DNA from: Dactylonectria macrodidyma
Taxonomy: Eukaryota > Ascomycota > Sordariomycetes > Hypocreales > Nectriaceae
NCBI GenBank assembly: GCA_020744425.1
Contig: JAGMUV010000034.1
Location: 124,001 to 188,000 of the forward strand
Direction of reading: 5' to 3'
Length of the DNA stretch: 64,000 nucleotides
Both the position numbers and the translations under genes were made by a program. This document shows, piece after piece, positions 41,991 to 53,068 of the stretch (position 1 is its first letter; each line of letters begins with the position of its first letter). Below the pieces are notes generated by a model that was given only the letters and a program-made list of their open reading frames with translations, searched no databases and had not been told where the DNA came from.

Positions 41991-44094
41991 TAGAGTAGAC
42001 CCTTCGGGCTGGCGGTTATCAACTGAGTAATACATTGAGCAATACATTATTTGCCACTGCAATCTAAACCAGCTTGCCCTTTACGGCACGCCCCATCAGC
42101 CCCAATGCGTTTAATTATTGTGAGGACAGAATTGACGGTGAAATCACCTGTCAATCATCGCTGTCCCAAGGCGAGAATCCTGATAAAACGGACGCTAGGC
42201 AAAGAGGCGTTCCAGGGTGTTGGCCGGAAAGAACAGGCGGGGCATGACATAAAATAATACATAAAATAATACATAAAATAATACATAAAATAATACCACA
42301 CCATCTATAATGGTCGAATGAGTAGCCGGTCCCAAGTCACACTTCCTTTCGATGACCATGCCCACGAATGGGCATCTGAAACTTCGCGGGACGCAGCGGT
42401 TACAGCCTCCGCGGAACAAATCGAAGCTATCTACAGAATTAGCAAAGCCATGGAGACGGATTCTGGCCAAGCCGTTGACCGAAACTAAAGCAGCTCACTT
42501 ATTAAGAAGTAGGAAGAGCCTGCAACCCATCGTGAAGTCTGATGAAGGCGTAGGCAGCGGAGACGCTCGCAGCGGAACTGCGCGGAAGACCCCACACATC
42601 ATATTCACCCATGCACATCCCTGCCACGAGAATGGCGAAGATGATGATTTGTATTGCGGATGGTGGTCTGACGAGGATGAAACTAGCGATGACGGCGATG
42701 TAAGAGCAGCGAACTAAGCGCGGAGTCAAGGTCAGACAGGTACTGTATGTATATAATGTCAGCGGCAATATCATGATCACTACCACCACCACCACCGTCA
42801 ACAATTGCCACTGCCTCAAAGCGCATAGCTAAAGCTGCCTAAGCTCTAGCTCGATCACAGCGAGCTATCCAGCTTGATAAGATCGTCCGCCTCTACGAAC
42901 CGTCTATGCTCTTGCTCTGCCAGCAATGCCCAGGTGGTGCAGCCGGCATTCGATCCGATATAAGAGCCGTCGAGTCTCACTTTCGCATGCAATACAGGTT
43001 CCACGGCAAGCTGGGAGCCGGCGGCTCTGCAGTCGTTCTGCTGGGGGCGGTATGCACGGTATTGGGTTGTAGATGACGGCACGACTGCTGACCCAAGCTG
43101 GGCGGGGGATGGCGGCAGCGGCAGCGGCAGCCCGGTTGGCAGCCGTGCTGGGCAGCAGCAAGGTCAACTGCCGGAGGGGCCCGGAGACGGGGCTTAAGAG
43201 CATGGCGGACGAGTTTCGGAGACGCGCCGAGGCGCCCAAAGGCGTAGACAGCGAGCCGTACTGGGTCAAGTTCGTGAAATGGTCCGCACACCTAACGACA
43301 ATTGGTGAATGAGGTCTTATATCACACCTATTAACTGTTCAGACTGCGGCCTGGTCTCAATGGCTCGGCTCTCTAGTGAACCGGTCTCAAAGACCCGGCT
43401 TTCTAGCAAGCCGGTCTTAGGAAAACCTTATCATAGCTATGAGGGCTCCCTTACAAATAGAGCTTGCTACGAGCCCTCAGTTAGATAGAAATCAAGAGCT
43501 TCCACATATATCACAAATGCACCCCTACTTTCTGATGCAACATATTAGTAGACCTCGTTTGATTTCCCATAGAAAATGGAAAACACGTTATTGAAGACAG
43601 GGCGGCCATTGGAGACAAATGAGACCTCTAGCTTGGCTGCTTTCTACCTCTTTACAACTCTCATTTTGCCCCTTACCCCCGGGGGCTGTGCCTGTGGCGC
43701 CTTCTGTGACAGTGAACGGATGCACCGAAAGGTAAGGATCCCTATGCTTAGGGCTTGTCCTACTACTCGACAAACCTTGCGACAAGAGACGCATGCGATG
43801 AACCACTGCCATAGGAGCAACGCAACTTGGACGCGAGCGCTTTCTGGCCGTAAACACTGGCTTCTACACTAGATGCTCACGGCAGGATTTGGGTATTGTG
43901 TTCAGTATCTTGGTTTTAACTGAATAATCAATTTTAAGCCTCTGGTCTTTGCGAATTGCAACTCTGTGATGTCGACTATATAGGGGTTGATTTTCAATTC
44001 ATTTCAGATCCATCAGAATGCCAGCTCTATTATTTTCGACTTGTACATGATTCCCATATCCTGAACCCCTCCATTATCGTTTTATTGAGCTAAA
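41991..44094. other. Region with small doubtful frames
   Basis: Holds a 12-bp repeat (ataaaataatac, about four copies, 42249-42297). A 56-codon plus frame (42319-42489, MSSRSQVTLPFDDHAHEW...) looks protein-like but ends early. A 79-codon G/C-rich frame (43073-43312) starts with an alanine run from a GCAGCG repeat and ends EPYWVKFVKWSAHL. Neither has a recognised domain or support. 43340-44094 shows nothing. Confidence 0.35.
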
Positions 44095-45838
44095 ATGGAT
44101 TACGACTTTATCGTCATTGGTGCAGGACCCGCTGGCTGCAGTGTTGCATCCGCTCTTGCAAATTGCAAGAGCCAGCCGCGAGTTCTGCTCCTCGAGGCTG
44201 GCGGGCCGAATTCCGACGTTAACATGAGGATTGAAGGCAACAAATACATTCAATTCACCAAACCAGGTCAATCTCGTAGCTACGAGAGCGAGCCGGTCGC
44301 TGGCCTGGACAATCGTCGGGTGGCGTTAGTGGAAGGCACTGGGTTGGGTGGCTCTACTGCCATTAACTTCGCCGCCTGGACACCAGGTCCAAAGGACGAT
44401 ATGGATTCAATGGCCAGATATACAGGCGACGCAGCGTGGAATTGGGAAGCATCGCGCGAACGCCTGAAAAAGGTAGAGCTGTTCGCCAATCCCAGGCATG
44501 GCAGTTCTCAATATGTGAAGGTGTCAAACGAAAACCACGGCTACCATGGGCTGATACGCGTCGGGTATCCTACGGTTCCTGAGAAATGTGCCCTTGACAC
44601 CATGAAAAAATGGAGCTCACATGGAATTCGAGTTAATCGAGATGCTTGTGACGGCAGCCATCTGGGGATTTGCATTGCTCCGGCTACAACCTGGAATGGG
44701 ACACGAGGGACGGCTGCGGATCTCATCGACCAACGGAAAGAAAATTTGTGTATTGTCACCGACGCACAGGTCTTCAGAGTGCTGTTCAAAGAGAAGGTGG
44801 CCGATGCGGTAGAATTGGTAGATGGCAGAATCTTTCGAGCGTCGAAGGAGATCGTTTTGTCAGCTGGAGCGCGAGGGACACCCAAGATGCTGCTTCTCTC
44901 CGGAATCGGGCCTGTTGATCACTTGTCTGAGTTCGGAATTTCTATTGTATATGGCAATAAGAATGTTGGGCAAAACTATCGCGACCACAGCCATGTCTGC
45001 ATCAAGTATGTTGATGATGCTGGCACCTCTGAACGAGTCGACTTCTTCAACGACCCTCTTCGACAGCAGGCCGCCCTTCACGAGTGGCAGCTCTTCCGCA
45101 CGGGAGAGTACTGCCGTATTGGAAGCACTCTCGTCTTAGGGTTCTTTAAGAGTCCAGGTGTTCTCGAAAGCTCTGAATTTCAACATCTTTCAGATTCGGA
45201 AAAGTTGCGCTTACAAGCCAACACCATCCCCAGCTATGAAGTTGCGCTCAACACCCTCCCAAGCGAACTCTATGACAATCCAGTGGCTGCAGTGAATATT
45301 GCGCCTGTCCACATTTTTATCCACAATAGCCAGTCGACTGGTCAGGTCCGACTTCACTCCATTGACCCGTTCGTCTCACCATCGACCAGCCTGAAAATAC
45401 TCGAGCATCCATATGATAGGCGTGTCGCGATCGAGGCTACAAGAGAGGTTATGGAAATAGTAAAGAGTACTTCACCCGCAGCAAACTGGATTGACTGCCC
45501 GGCCAGCGAGAGTGAGGACGACATTTTGGATTTCTGGGTGCGAAATGGGGTAAGCTCCTGGCATGCTACTGGAACATGCCGAATGGGGAAAGATGAGAAA
45601 GAAGACGGCGCCTGTGTTGACACGTGCTTCAGGGTATTTGGGGTAACGGGATTGCGGGTAGCTGACTTGAGCGTTATGCCAATTAGCCCAAGGTAAGTCA
45701 ATTCAGGGTTAAAATTGCATGGAAACTGACAAATGTAGCACGCATCCACAGACTACGGCCTATCAAATTGGTATGTTGGCGGCCGAAAAGATCATTACTC
45801 AGCACGATCTGAATGGGATAAGCCACATCGCATCTTGA
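44095..45838 (+). CDS. GMC-family FAD-dependent oxidoreductase
   Basis: Exons 44095-45692 and 45739-45838 with a 46-nt intron (GTAAGT...TGTAG), giving 565 residues. The N-terminal MDYDFIVIGAGPAGCSVASA is the FAD-binding fold (GxGxxG at 9-14). LLLEAGG follows, then the GMC signature GTGLGGSTAINFAAWTPG, and the second signature SAGARGTPKMLLLSGIGP. The catalytic His lies in SWHATGTCRMG (H490) and the partner His, H535, in STHPQTTAYQIGMLAAE, which is rebuilt exactly across the intron. It oxidises an alcohol or sugar-type substrate with O2 or a quinone as acceptor; substrate unknown. There is no signal peptide, unlike secreted glucose or aryl-alcohol oxidases, so it is probably intracellular. Confidence 0.93.
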
Positions 45839-46650
45839 ATGCCAGCACTGCCTCTTGTCGAGCCTTTTTATCTCCTTTCCTAGTTATCAGCAAGCATAAA
45901 TAGACAACTGTTAAAAATTCAAAAACACCTTTAATAGACGAATTATCACTGCAACAATGCGTTCCTTGAGCCTACTTAGGGAAGAGCAACCTACATCTGG
46001 TAATAGAGGTTCAGGAGGTAGATGACTTAAATTTCCTCGCCTTATTTCTGTAAGGTTGTGGTAGTTACATAGCACCATGAGGCCATATCTGTGAATATGG
46101 TAGCAGAGGCCACTCCTTAGGGAGATCCGCGCGCCAAGCTAAGACGTGGTCTCTTTTTGGTGCGCCCGGTAAGGCAGTTATCGGTTGCAATCATTCTCAC
46201 CAGTCCCACCGCCAGCCAAAAAGTAAGGTCTCTGTTTCCCAACCATGCGTGTGGCAACCGCAGCTCCATTCTACGGCTGTCCATGGACCATGCGTTGTCG
46301 GCCAGTGTCTTTTTCAGATAAAGAGGCCGGCAAGTCTCGCTTGTATGCCTACTGTTGGATCTGAACAACGCGAGCGCTCGGGCCACGCCGGCACTCAGCT
46401 AGTCCTTGCCTCTACTCCATACACTGGCAGCAGACCCTGACCCCTTCAGACCTACCCTGTCTTTCACCACCCTTGGTACTGTACTGGTTATTTTTATTTT
46501 TATTATTATTATCGTTGTTGTCGTTGCTATTATCAACTTGTTTATTTACTATTTTATTATTATTCCCCCCCCCCCCCCCCTCGTTTTGTATCGATATACA
46601 CACGCTCTACGATTATAGCCGACGCTCTCTCGACGTCTAGAAAGGTAGCG
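45839..46650. other. Intergenic with simple repeats
   Basis: T/A-rich tract (about 46488-46560) followed by a run of about 16 C (46565-46580). No gene is seen. Confidence 0.55.
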
Positions 46651-47430
46651 ATGGCATTACGTCGCTCAAAACGAATAACTTCCCAGCAGCATGCCAGTTC
46701 AGTTTCGGCGCCCACTTCGGTGGCCTCCAGAGGACCCATGGCACTAACCCAGGCTTCTAGATCTGGGGGCTATAATCTTCGAAGGAATTGTCGCATTCTT
46801 CGCAAGGATGATGCTGAGGCGCCTAGGATCCAGCCTATGAGAGCAGCAAAATATCAGCAAATGGACAAACCCAGTGCGTCTCATGATCCTTGTGAGCCCC
46901 ATAAGCCCCGTGAGCAGCAGCATATTCCCCATGAGCTCGATGAGTCTCGCGAGCTTCACACGTCCCGTGAATCCCGTGCGCTCCGCTCCACTCGCGAATG
47001 CCAGGCCCGTCCGGTGTGCAAGGCGCAGAAGGGAAAGGACATGCAACTGCAGCGCCTTCGGCAATTGGCGAGCCAGCAGATTGATCGTGCGGAACGAATC
47101 GTGGCATTAAGCGAGGCTTTACACAAGCATGCATCGACTGCCAGCACAAAAAGTGCGAACATGGTTATCCAGACTGTGCAACACCCTCGGTGTGATTCCT
47201 CCGGCTTGGAACCACGTTATGGCCGTCGGACTTCTCGCACCTCTGCACGATCCTTGCTTCTAGCGCAAGGGGATGAGAAGGTGAAGATTGATGGCGTAGG
47301 GTACGAACGAAGCCCAACAGGACCGTTTCCCGGCGAGCTGGTATCGAAGGGGGAAGTCATCCAGGGTGACACTAGGGACTACGTCATCTATCGTGTTTTG
47401 GCAAAAGTATCTCGAGATAGCAATACATAG
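46651..47430 (+). CDS. Hypothetical basic protein with His/Glu/Arg-rich repeats
   Basis: Single frame of 259 residues. It starts MALRRSKRITSQQHAS and has a second basic cluster (YNLRRNCRILRK). A stretch rich in PHE/SRE-type short repeats (residues about 70-130) comes from imperfect short DNA repeats. A Gln/Leu helix follows (MQLQRLRQLASQQIDRAERI), and a compact C-terminal segment ends DYVIYRVLAKVSRD. The SRR/SKR-type start recalls gene A but is not alignable. Function unknown; nuclear location is only suggested by the basic clusters. Confidence 0.5.
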   Translation: MALRRSKRITSQQHASSVSAPTSVASRGPMALTQASRSGGYNLRRNCRILRKDDAEAPRIQPMRAAKYQQMDKPSASHDPCEPHKPREQQHIPHELDESRELHTSRESRALRSTRECQARPVCKAQKGKDMQLQRLRQLASQQIDRAERIVALSEALHKHASTASTKSANMVIQTVQHPRCDSSGLEPRYGRRTSRTSARSLLLAQGDEKVKIDGVGYERSPTGPFPGELVSKGEVIQGDTRDYVIYRVLAKVSRDSNT

Positions 47431-47627
47431 TTAATAGAGAGCCTTTTGCGCTGCCATTTCACGGACCAAACCAAGGCAGCGGTGGCAAGGCAGCGGTGGG
47501 AAGACACAGTGATCGTACACCGTTAGGGGCCGCAGCCCAGCAGCAAACTTGTTTAGCAAGAAAACAACGATAGATAAATTCGATTGACATGCATCTGATT
47601 ACAGCATTACAGCCTCAAACCTCCCCT

Positions 47628-48772
47628 CTACCTTGCTAACTTGTATCCGTAGTCGGCATACTCTTCTGTCCGTCTATCTCGATGGTCGCGTGAAACCCTT
47701 CGACAGATATCCATGATGCTATCGATGTCCTCTCGATCAGGGATTCTACCCCAGCCACATTCAGTAGCGACCCCAAACTCCTGCACAACACGTCCGGCAG
47801 CTGAAATTCTGGCCTGGGTTCCCTCAACATCGTGAGGATGAACGAGACCAAGATACAGCTTGGTTTTATTCTGGACCAGCTGAGGATCTAGAATCGACAA
47901 GGGCGCGTAGAAGCTGTCGAGTTGATCCATCGCGCTCAAAGGCACCGGGCAGTGGATCCATTCGATTGAACGCTGACTTCTCTTCATGATATGCTGGTGC
48001 AAATCGACAATAGGTCCGAGCGATGTGGGTTCGGTAAAGTGCTGATGATTCATGTCTCCTGGGGCTCCACGTGAGTGATTGTGCGTCCACGTCTGGTACG
48101 TACGACACCGTGCTTACCGTAACAATAATGAAGCCCGAGGTCGACGGCGGGGCGGATCTGCGATATCATCTTCGCAATATAGTCCACGACGTGGGCTCTA
48201 TCGGCGAACCACGGCTGGAAAACTTTATTTTCCCAGTATGCCATGTCCATGCCGAGGTCGATTTGGATGGCAAGATCTTGGTGGGGAATTGCATCCTGAA
48301 TTCGCTGCAGTGATTTGAACAGGGCTTCCTCGTAGACAGGCTCGACAAGCGGCCGAAACTTCTCTTCAATCAAAATACCAATTACATTGGCGATTGTGGG
48401 CATTGAGACTTGGAATTTGACATGCTTCTCAACGACACCTTCGTCCCGGAGCTGCTTGAAGATGTCGTAGCTCTTGATGGCCGCTTCGTCATATCCGGTT
48501 TCGAGATCCAGATCCTTGAGCATAGCTTGGCCTTTTTCAATCTGCTCTGATGTCAACTCGGCTGGCGCCGCTCGGGCATTGTCGACAAATGCGGATCGCA
48601 TCATGGACGGAAACTTGTCGGCTTGGAACTTGACGAAGTAGTTTCGCTCACCCGTTTCCCCGTCCGGCAGGCTGCGCAGAAGGCCACGGAGGCCGTCGCT
48701 GCAGCACCGGAGCACTTCTGAAGTGTCGTGCAGCGGAACGCTCCCAACGAGGAGGCAGCCCTTGACCACCAT
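47628..48772 (-). CDS. Cobalamin-independent methionine synthase-like (UROD/MetE-like) protein
   Basis: Exons 48772-48118 and 48058-47628 with a 59-nt intron (GTAAGC...CCCCAG), giving 361 residues. The start MVVKGCLLVGSVPL is chosen because the family begins here (GSVPL...SLPDGETGER); the longer upstream frame is not conserved-looking. LHYCYGD is rebuilt across the intron, and ECGWGR near the C-terminus supplies the Cys expected for the zinc site of MetE-type methyltransferases. At half the size of true MetE it has only the catalytic barrel, as in fungal stand-alone homologues of unknown substrate. Probably a cytosolic methyltransferase-like enzyme. Confidence 0.82.
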
Positions 48773-49464
48773 CTGCACAGACTCTGTCTGGTAAATAGTA
48801 TTGATACAATGGTCAAAAGAGGGGCTTGAAAATCGAAAGGAAGATGGTTGCGCTCTTTGCTCGGAATCCCACAATACTATGCAGTGCATGCAGTACGGTA
48901 CCGGCACATATGTATTATAGACGCAGTGCGTTGCAATTTCAAAGTATCCAACGTAGCGGCACCACGCGCCTCTCAGTTGGTCAATGATACTGTATAATAC
49001 TATGCTGTACAGTAAGCAATGGTGTCCTTGAAATTGGCCAGCGTTGCCTTTGAGTCTACCTTTTCCTCCCCATACGACCGTCAGAACCGTCAGAGTTTGC
49101 ATTGAGGGACCAGCGACTTGTTTTGGCTGCTCGACCGCTCCAGCAAACGGCTGCCCCACTTTTGCGCTGGAGGGAGCCGTTCACAATGCGGCCGGCCATT
49201 TCTTGCTGCTGCATGAGAGCGGTCATCTCATCCCAGACCTGCGCAGATACGACAGTGTCACGTTCGCTATAATGACTTTAAGGCTACAGTACAGGACAGC
49301 ACAGAAAATGTAATTGCGACACTGTATTAGAACCCACGTTTGTTTCCTCACTCTCCCCTTCCCTCCCCTTCCCTCCCCTCCCTTCCACTAATCGCCCTCC
49401 CATATTACATTCAGCTGCGCGCCTGACACGACCGGCTCTTGCATCGTCTTGGGTACCCTAAGTC
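48773..49464. other. Intergenic between divergent genes
   Basis: Contains ACTGTATAATACTATGCTGT-type palindromic runs near 48989-49014 and a C/T-rich tract (49348-49385). No gene. Confidence 0.5.
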
Positions 49465-50361
49465 ATGATAGAGATGTCTTGGATGCAAAGTAGTGCATTG
49501 TCTTGCGCTTATTCTCACCAGGGCTGCCCCAAGGATTGCGTCCAGCATCAGGGCAACTTACGCAACGCCCAGCCTGCCCATCGACAAAACAGCCACGCTC
49601 CGTATCCGAAGCTTGACCAGTCTGTGCGGCTGGATGCTAGACTGGATGCTGGACTGGATGCTGGACTGGATGCTAGATTCACGCATTCGCATACACCAGC
49701 GCCTAGGGCCTTGAGGCATCCTCTGTATGGCGACGACAATGGCTACAGTCACGTTTCGTATCGCACGCCACAAAAGACACCACCCATTCTTGATCCACGA
49801 AGTAGCATGCAATTGCAGTATCACGCGCAGAAGGGTAATCACCCTGAGCTGGCAAAATATCTCAACTGCTTCTCGATATCACCAGGCGATCGGACCACGC
49901 AGCAGCAACACTATGCCCCAGTCTCAGCAACAAGACCGTCGATGCCATCGGGCATGACGCTAGGCTACACGGTAGGACATGCCATCGACATCTCTCAAAT
50001 ATGTAAGACTAACTTGGTAGGAAAGTCTGTCGCAGCCAGCAACAATCACGCTTCGATAGCTTGGGCCCAATGCCGACCTCATGATGCGGTGAGCTCGGAG
50101 GGTGAGAGTCGAGAGAAAAAATCGTGTAGGGCGGAGGGCGATGGCCGGAGTACAATCTCGAAGGGTCCTTCGATACACGCGTTGAACCCAATCCACGACG
50201 GCGTGAGAAGGAGACGACGCCATAGGAGGCGGGTTCGTCCACATCCGCCATCTCGAAAGACCGATCTCTCATACATTCTATGCGACTCATCTTCTAACAG
50301 CAGTCAATTACCCTCCATCCAAACCATTTACAAAAGACCTACCCTCAGCTCGATGGCCTGA
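49465..50361 (+). CDS. Hypothetical protein with LDAG repeats
   Basis: Open frame of 298 residues. A 12-bp minisatellite (ctggatgctgga type, four copies, 49630-49678) encodes LDARLDAGLDAG. The rest is Ser/His/Arg-rich with a strongly basic stretch RRRRRHRRR near residue 250. No domain recognised. It may be a real disordered protein or a fortuitous frame. Confidence 0.4.
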   Translation: MIEMSWMQSSALSCAYSHQGCPKDCVQHQGNLRNAQPAHRQNSHAPYPKLDQSVRLDARLDAGLDAGLDARFTHSHTPAPRALRHPLYGDDNGYSHVSYRTPQKTPPILDPRSSMQLQYHAQKGNHPELAKYLNCFSISPGDRTTQQQHYAPVSATRPSMPSGMTLGYTVGHAIDISQICKTNLVGKSVAASNNHASIAWAQCRPHDAVSSEGESREKKSCRAEGDGRSTISKGPSIHALNPIHDGVRRRRRHRRRVRPHPPSRKTDLSYILCDSSSNSSQLPSIQTIYKRPTLSSMA

Positions 50362-50909
50362 ACATATAGGAGAACGTGAGCTGCCTTTGTGATGCAGTTC
50401 GTTCGATTCATGCTAACATGTCTTGTTAGGCCACCTACAACAGAATACCCACGTGTGCCTAAACCACCGACGCTCCATCAATCTATTTGCGGTGCGTGGT
50501 AAGCTTCCGACTTGACAGATTGGCTCTACAGGAGAGCACAGAATTACAGGAATTTATTTTCATGGACGGTGTTCTGGAAGTTTGGATCCTTGGCAGGTTC
50601 CCTTTGTCTGAAAAGCTGGAAGAGCCTGCAGGAACTGTCAAACGCCTAGCACATCCAGCACCAACTGTCGTTTGTACCAGGGGAGCAAAAGGCCAGTCAC
50701 TCCAATCCCTGCTCATGCCTTATTTATATGCCAACTTGCACATATCGGCTATTCCTTTCAAACCTTGCTGCTTTTCAGAGTTTAAAACAGGCCTAGCAAA
50801 TACAGACTCGCCATTTATTTATACGCAACCAATGTCCGTTTATGATAATATAGCACACCACGTACAGCATAAACGTCTATGTTAGTACTACATACATCTA
50901 GATTTCTAT
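50362..50909. other. Intergenic; doubtful 132-codon frame
   Basis: A plus frame at 50487-50885 has no recognisable motif and an atypical composition. I do not support it as a gene. Confidence 0.4.
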
Positions 50910-51017
50910 GGTTCCCAAATTCTGTAGTTCCCAAATTCTATAGTTCCCAAATACTATGGTTCCCGAATACTATGGTTCCCAAATACTATGGTTCCCAAAT
51001 ACTATGGTTCCCAAATA
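50910..51017. repeat. 16-bp minisatellite (ggttcccaaatactat)
   Basis: About seven copies with more divergence at the left edge and near-identity at the right. The right edge overlaps the last codons and stop of the minus-strand gene at 51002. Confidence 0.92.
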
Positions 51018-51739
51018 TCCAATGAATCTCCTTCCGCATGGTCCGATTGAGTCGGCGCTTTCTTTATTGGGCGCAAAGATGGGCGTTTACTCGTCACCCG
51101 CCTGGCCTTGCTAGGAACAGCACGCGACAGCCCGCGCTGGCGTACATGAGGCTCTGTGTATCTGCGTGTGAAGACCCATACATTCTGCCCGGCAAAGCAC
51201 GGGAGTTCAATGACGCACAAATGGGAGCCAACGATGTGCGGGCCTAGGTTATACGTCTTTGAGGATGGATCCATGTAATAGACAGCCTTCACTCTAGATC
51301 CTTCAGTCTGGAGACACTGCATCGGGTCGGGGACGTCAATAGCTAAGCCTGGTTCCATCACATGTACAACGTTCAGCGTAAAGTCAGGAAACTTCACTTC
51401 CATCCTTCTTTTCGAAAACGATTGCGAACGTAAGGAAGGTAACAAAGTGTCAGGCCAAGTCCCCTCGATGACATCATTCACAGAGTCACTCGCAAGCACC
51501 AAGGCCATGTAAGGCGTGCCACAGCCTAGAAGCACCGGATGTAGGCCATTGGACTGAACTTGCTGGATCCATTTTTCATCCACAAATACTTCTTTCCAGA
51601 TGTCTAGATGTGCAAGCTGGCGACTACTCATGTCCGTAACAGCGCCCTTGTACGTACATAGATATGCAGACTTCTCGAAAGGAGTCAGCCAGGAAGTGAT
51701 GGCGTGTCTGAGTTCAACCGGAAGGGACTCCACGTGCAT
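51002..51739 (-). CDS. F-box-like hypothetical protein
   Basis: A 245-residue frame. The N-terminus MHVESLPVELRHAITSWLTP resembles the start of an F-box or 2EXR motif. The middle (residues about 50-190) looks like an ordinary globular fold, and the C-terminal third is basic (SKARRVTSKRPSLRPIKKAP). The final DIWEP and stop codon are supplied by the 16-bp minisatellite at 50910-51017, so the original C-terminus has probably been replaced or extended. Function unknown; if F-box, an SCF substrate adaptor. Confidence 0.55.
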   Translation of the reverse strand: MHVESLPVELRHAITSWLTPFEKSAYLCTYKGAVTDMSSRQLAHLDIWKEVFVDEKWIQQVQSNGLHPVLLGCGTPYMALVLASDSVNDVIEGTWPDTLLPSLRSQSFSKRRMEVKFPDFTLNVVHVMEPGLAIDVPDPMQCLQTEGSRVKAVYYMDPSSKTYNLGPHIVGSHLCVIELPCFAGQNVWVFTRRYTEPHVRQRGLSRAVPSKARRVTSKRPSLRPIKKAPTQSDHAEGDSLDIWEP

Positions 51740-52037
51740 TGAGGATATGTCGCGAATCCCGGTTCAGACGCTGGAGGGCGCGACACTCTTGGCTTTGGTA
51801 CGTACACGGCTCTTCATATAGTTGCTGGGTACATGGGTACAGTTATAAAAAAAGAAAAGAAAAAGAAAAGAAAAAAGCAGCCGTTCTCGGCTAATTCTCC
51901 ATCCACTTTCATCCACCATTCTATCCCCTCTTATACTGTACAGTACATACAGTCACATATGCATGCCCTGTAGATATCCACCCCGCTGCTTTCGGTACCC
52001 TCTATCCCACCCATGGCAAGGTTTAGAGTCCCAGGAC
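51740..52037. other. Spacer with A-rich tract and TACTGTACAGTAC motif
   Basis: An A/G-rich tract at 51848-51880 and the palindrome-like TACTGTACAGTACATA at about 51934-51949. No gene. Confidence 0.5.
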
Positions 52038-52523
52038 CTAATACGCCCAACCGTTGGGACTCCCGCCAGGACAGCCAGGTGTGCCGTAGACGCCACCAAC
52101 CATCCAGAGAAGAACGTCGATAAACGACCAGAGCCCGCCGCCTCCCAGAGTGAGAAGCTTGAAGAATGCCAAAGGCCAGTGGTGGGCGTAAAATTGGTCC
52201 ACGCCGAAAATCCCGAGAAGCAACGAGAGGACCATGGCGGTTCGTTCCTGCTGGTAGCACTTGCCTGTCATAGGGCGTTCGTCAAATCCTCCCCATGATC
52301 TTTCTCGTAAAGGGAGAGACGCTTGATAGCCAAACTTTCCTATACGAGCCCGTGTTAGCTTATTGTACGTCTCTTTTTCTTTTTCTTTTTTTTTTTTTTT
52401 GGCCCTCTTTTTCTCATTCACGTACGGGTAGAAGTAAGCAGCAATGTAGTTCCTAGGAAAAGCATCGCAAGGTAGCTGAGCAAGATACGTTTCCCATAAT
52501 TCTTTGCCAGAAAGAAAGCCCAT
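52038..52523 (-). CDS. TM2-domain membrane protein
   Basis: A 161-residue frame starting MGFLSGKELWETYLAQLP. The C-terminal half is a TM2 domain: QQERTAMVLSLLLGIFGVDQ, then FYAHHWPLAFFKLL, then WSFIDVLLWM, with two membrane helices joined by a short turn and the characteristic aspartate in each half. The preceding lysine run (KKRAKKKKKEKEKE, 52375-52415) comes from an A-rich tract. It may really be an intron: GTGAAT after TAC and AATAAG before CTA would keep the frame. Role unknown; TM2 proteins sit in endomembranes. Confidence 0.75.
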   Translation of the reverse strand: MGFLSGKELWETYLAQLPCDAFPRNYIAAYFYPYVNEKKRAKKKKKEKEKETYNKLTRARIGKFGYQASLPLRERSWGGFDERPMTGKCYQQERTAMVLSLLLGIFGVDQFYAHHWPLAFFKLLTLGGGGLWSFIDVLLWMVGGVYGTPGCPGGSPNGWAY

Positions 52524-53068
52524 ATAGAGAGATCAGTGGCCATAGATCCAACCGCCTGGACAAAGGTAGTTCTGCTGTAGATCATTAAGATAGAGAGGTA
52601 TTCAGTATATCCGGCTCGGCTCGGCTGTGGCTCAACTTGCGCAGAAATATTATCGTAGAACTTGAGAAACCGAGAACCAAGCACAAGGCGGTTCTGTGTC
52701 TGCTTTATTACTATACAGTACAGTACAGTACATAGAACTACATTCAGTATGATACTGTCTGTATAGTCCAGTATAGGACAGTATGTATAATAATGCACTT
52801 AAGAACATAAAACGTAGCGGTACTTCTCCCTAGATCATCAGCTGCAATTGAACCTGGGGCTATGGGGCATACATTGCAAAGACATCCACTGTTTTGGTCG
52901 CAGCACAGCATAGTATCGCTTGATTGTGGCCCGTTCGGCTAACGTCGCCCGCAGATCCGCACATCTCACCCGGAAAAAAATGTTCTGAGCGATTCAGAGA
53001 GGGTTCCTAATGTACATGTACATGAGCAGGCCTGCATTTTTTCTCAGAAGCTAAGCGCTACTGAAGAC
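52524..53068. other. Intergenic with TACAGTA palindromes
   Basis: Repeated ACAGTACAGTACAGTAC-type motif near 52714-52731 and related motifs to 52785. No gene. Confidence 0.5.

Noticed and set aside
38884..45838. Amidase plus GMC oxidoreductase as a biosynthetic cluster
   Set aside because: No backbone synthase or dedicated regulator; the two genes are 3.5 kb apart with a broken gene between.
46564..46582. C-run as a functional motif
   Set aside because: Simple homopolymer; its length is also unreliable in sequencing.
48773..49159. N-terminal extension of the MetE-like protein
   Set aside because: The family begins at the GSVPL segment, and the extension has no family-like sequence and overlaps promoter-type repeats.
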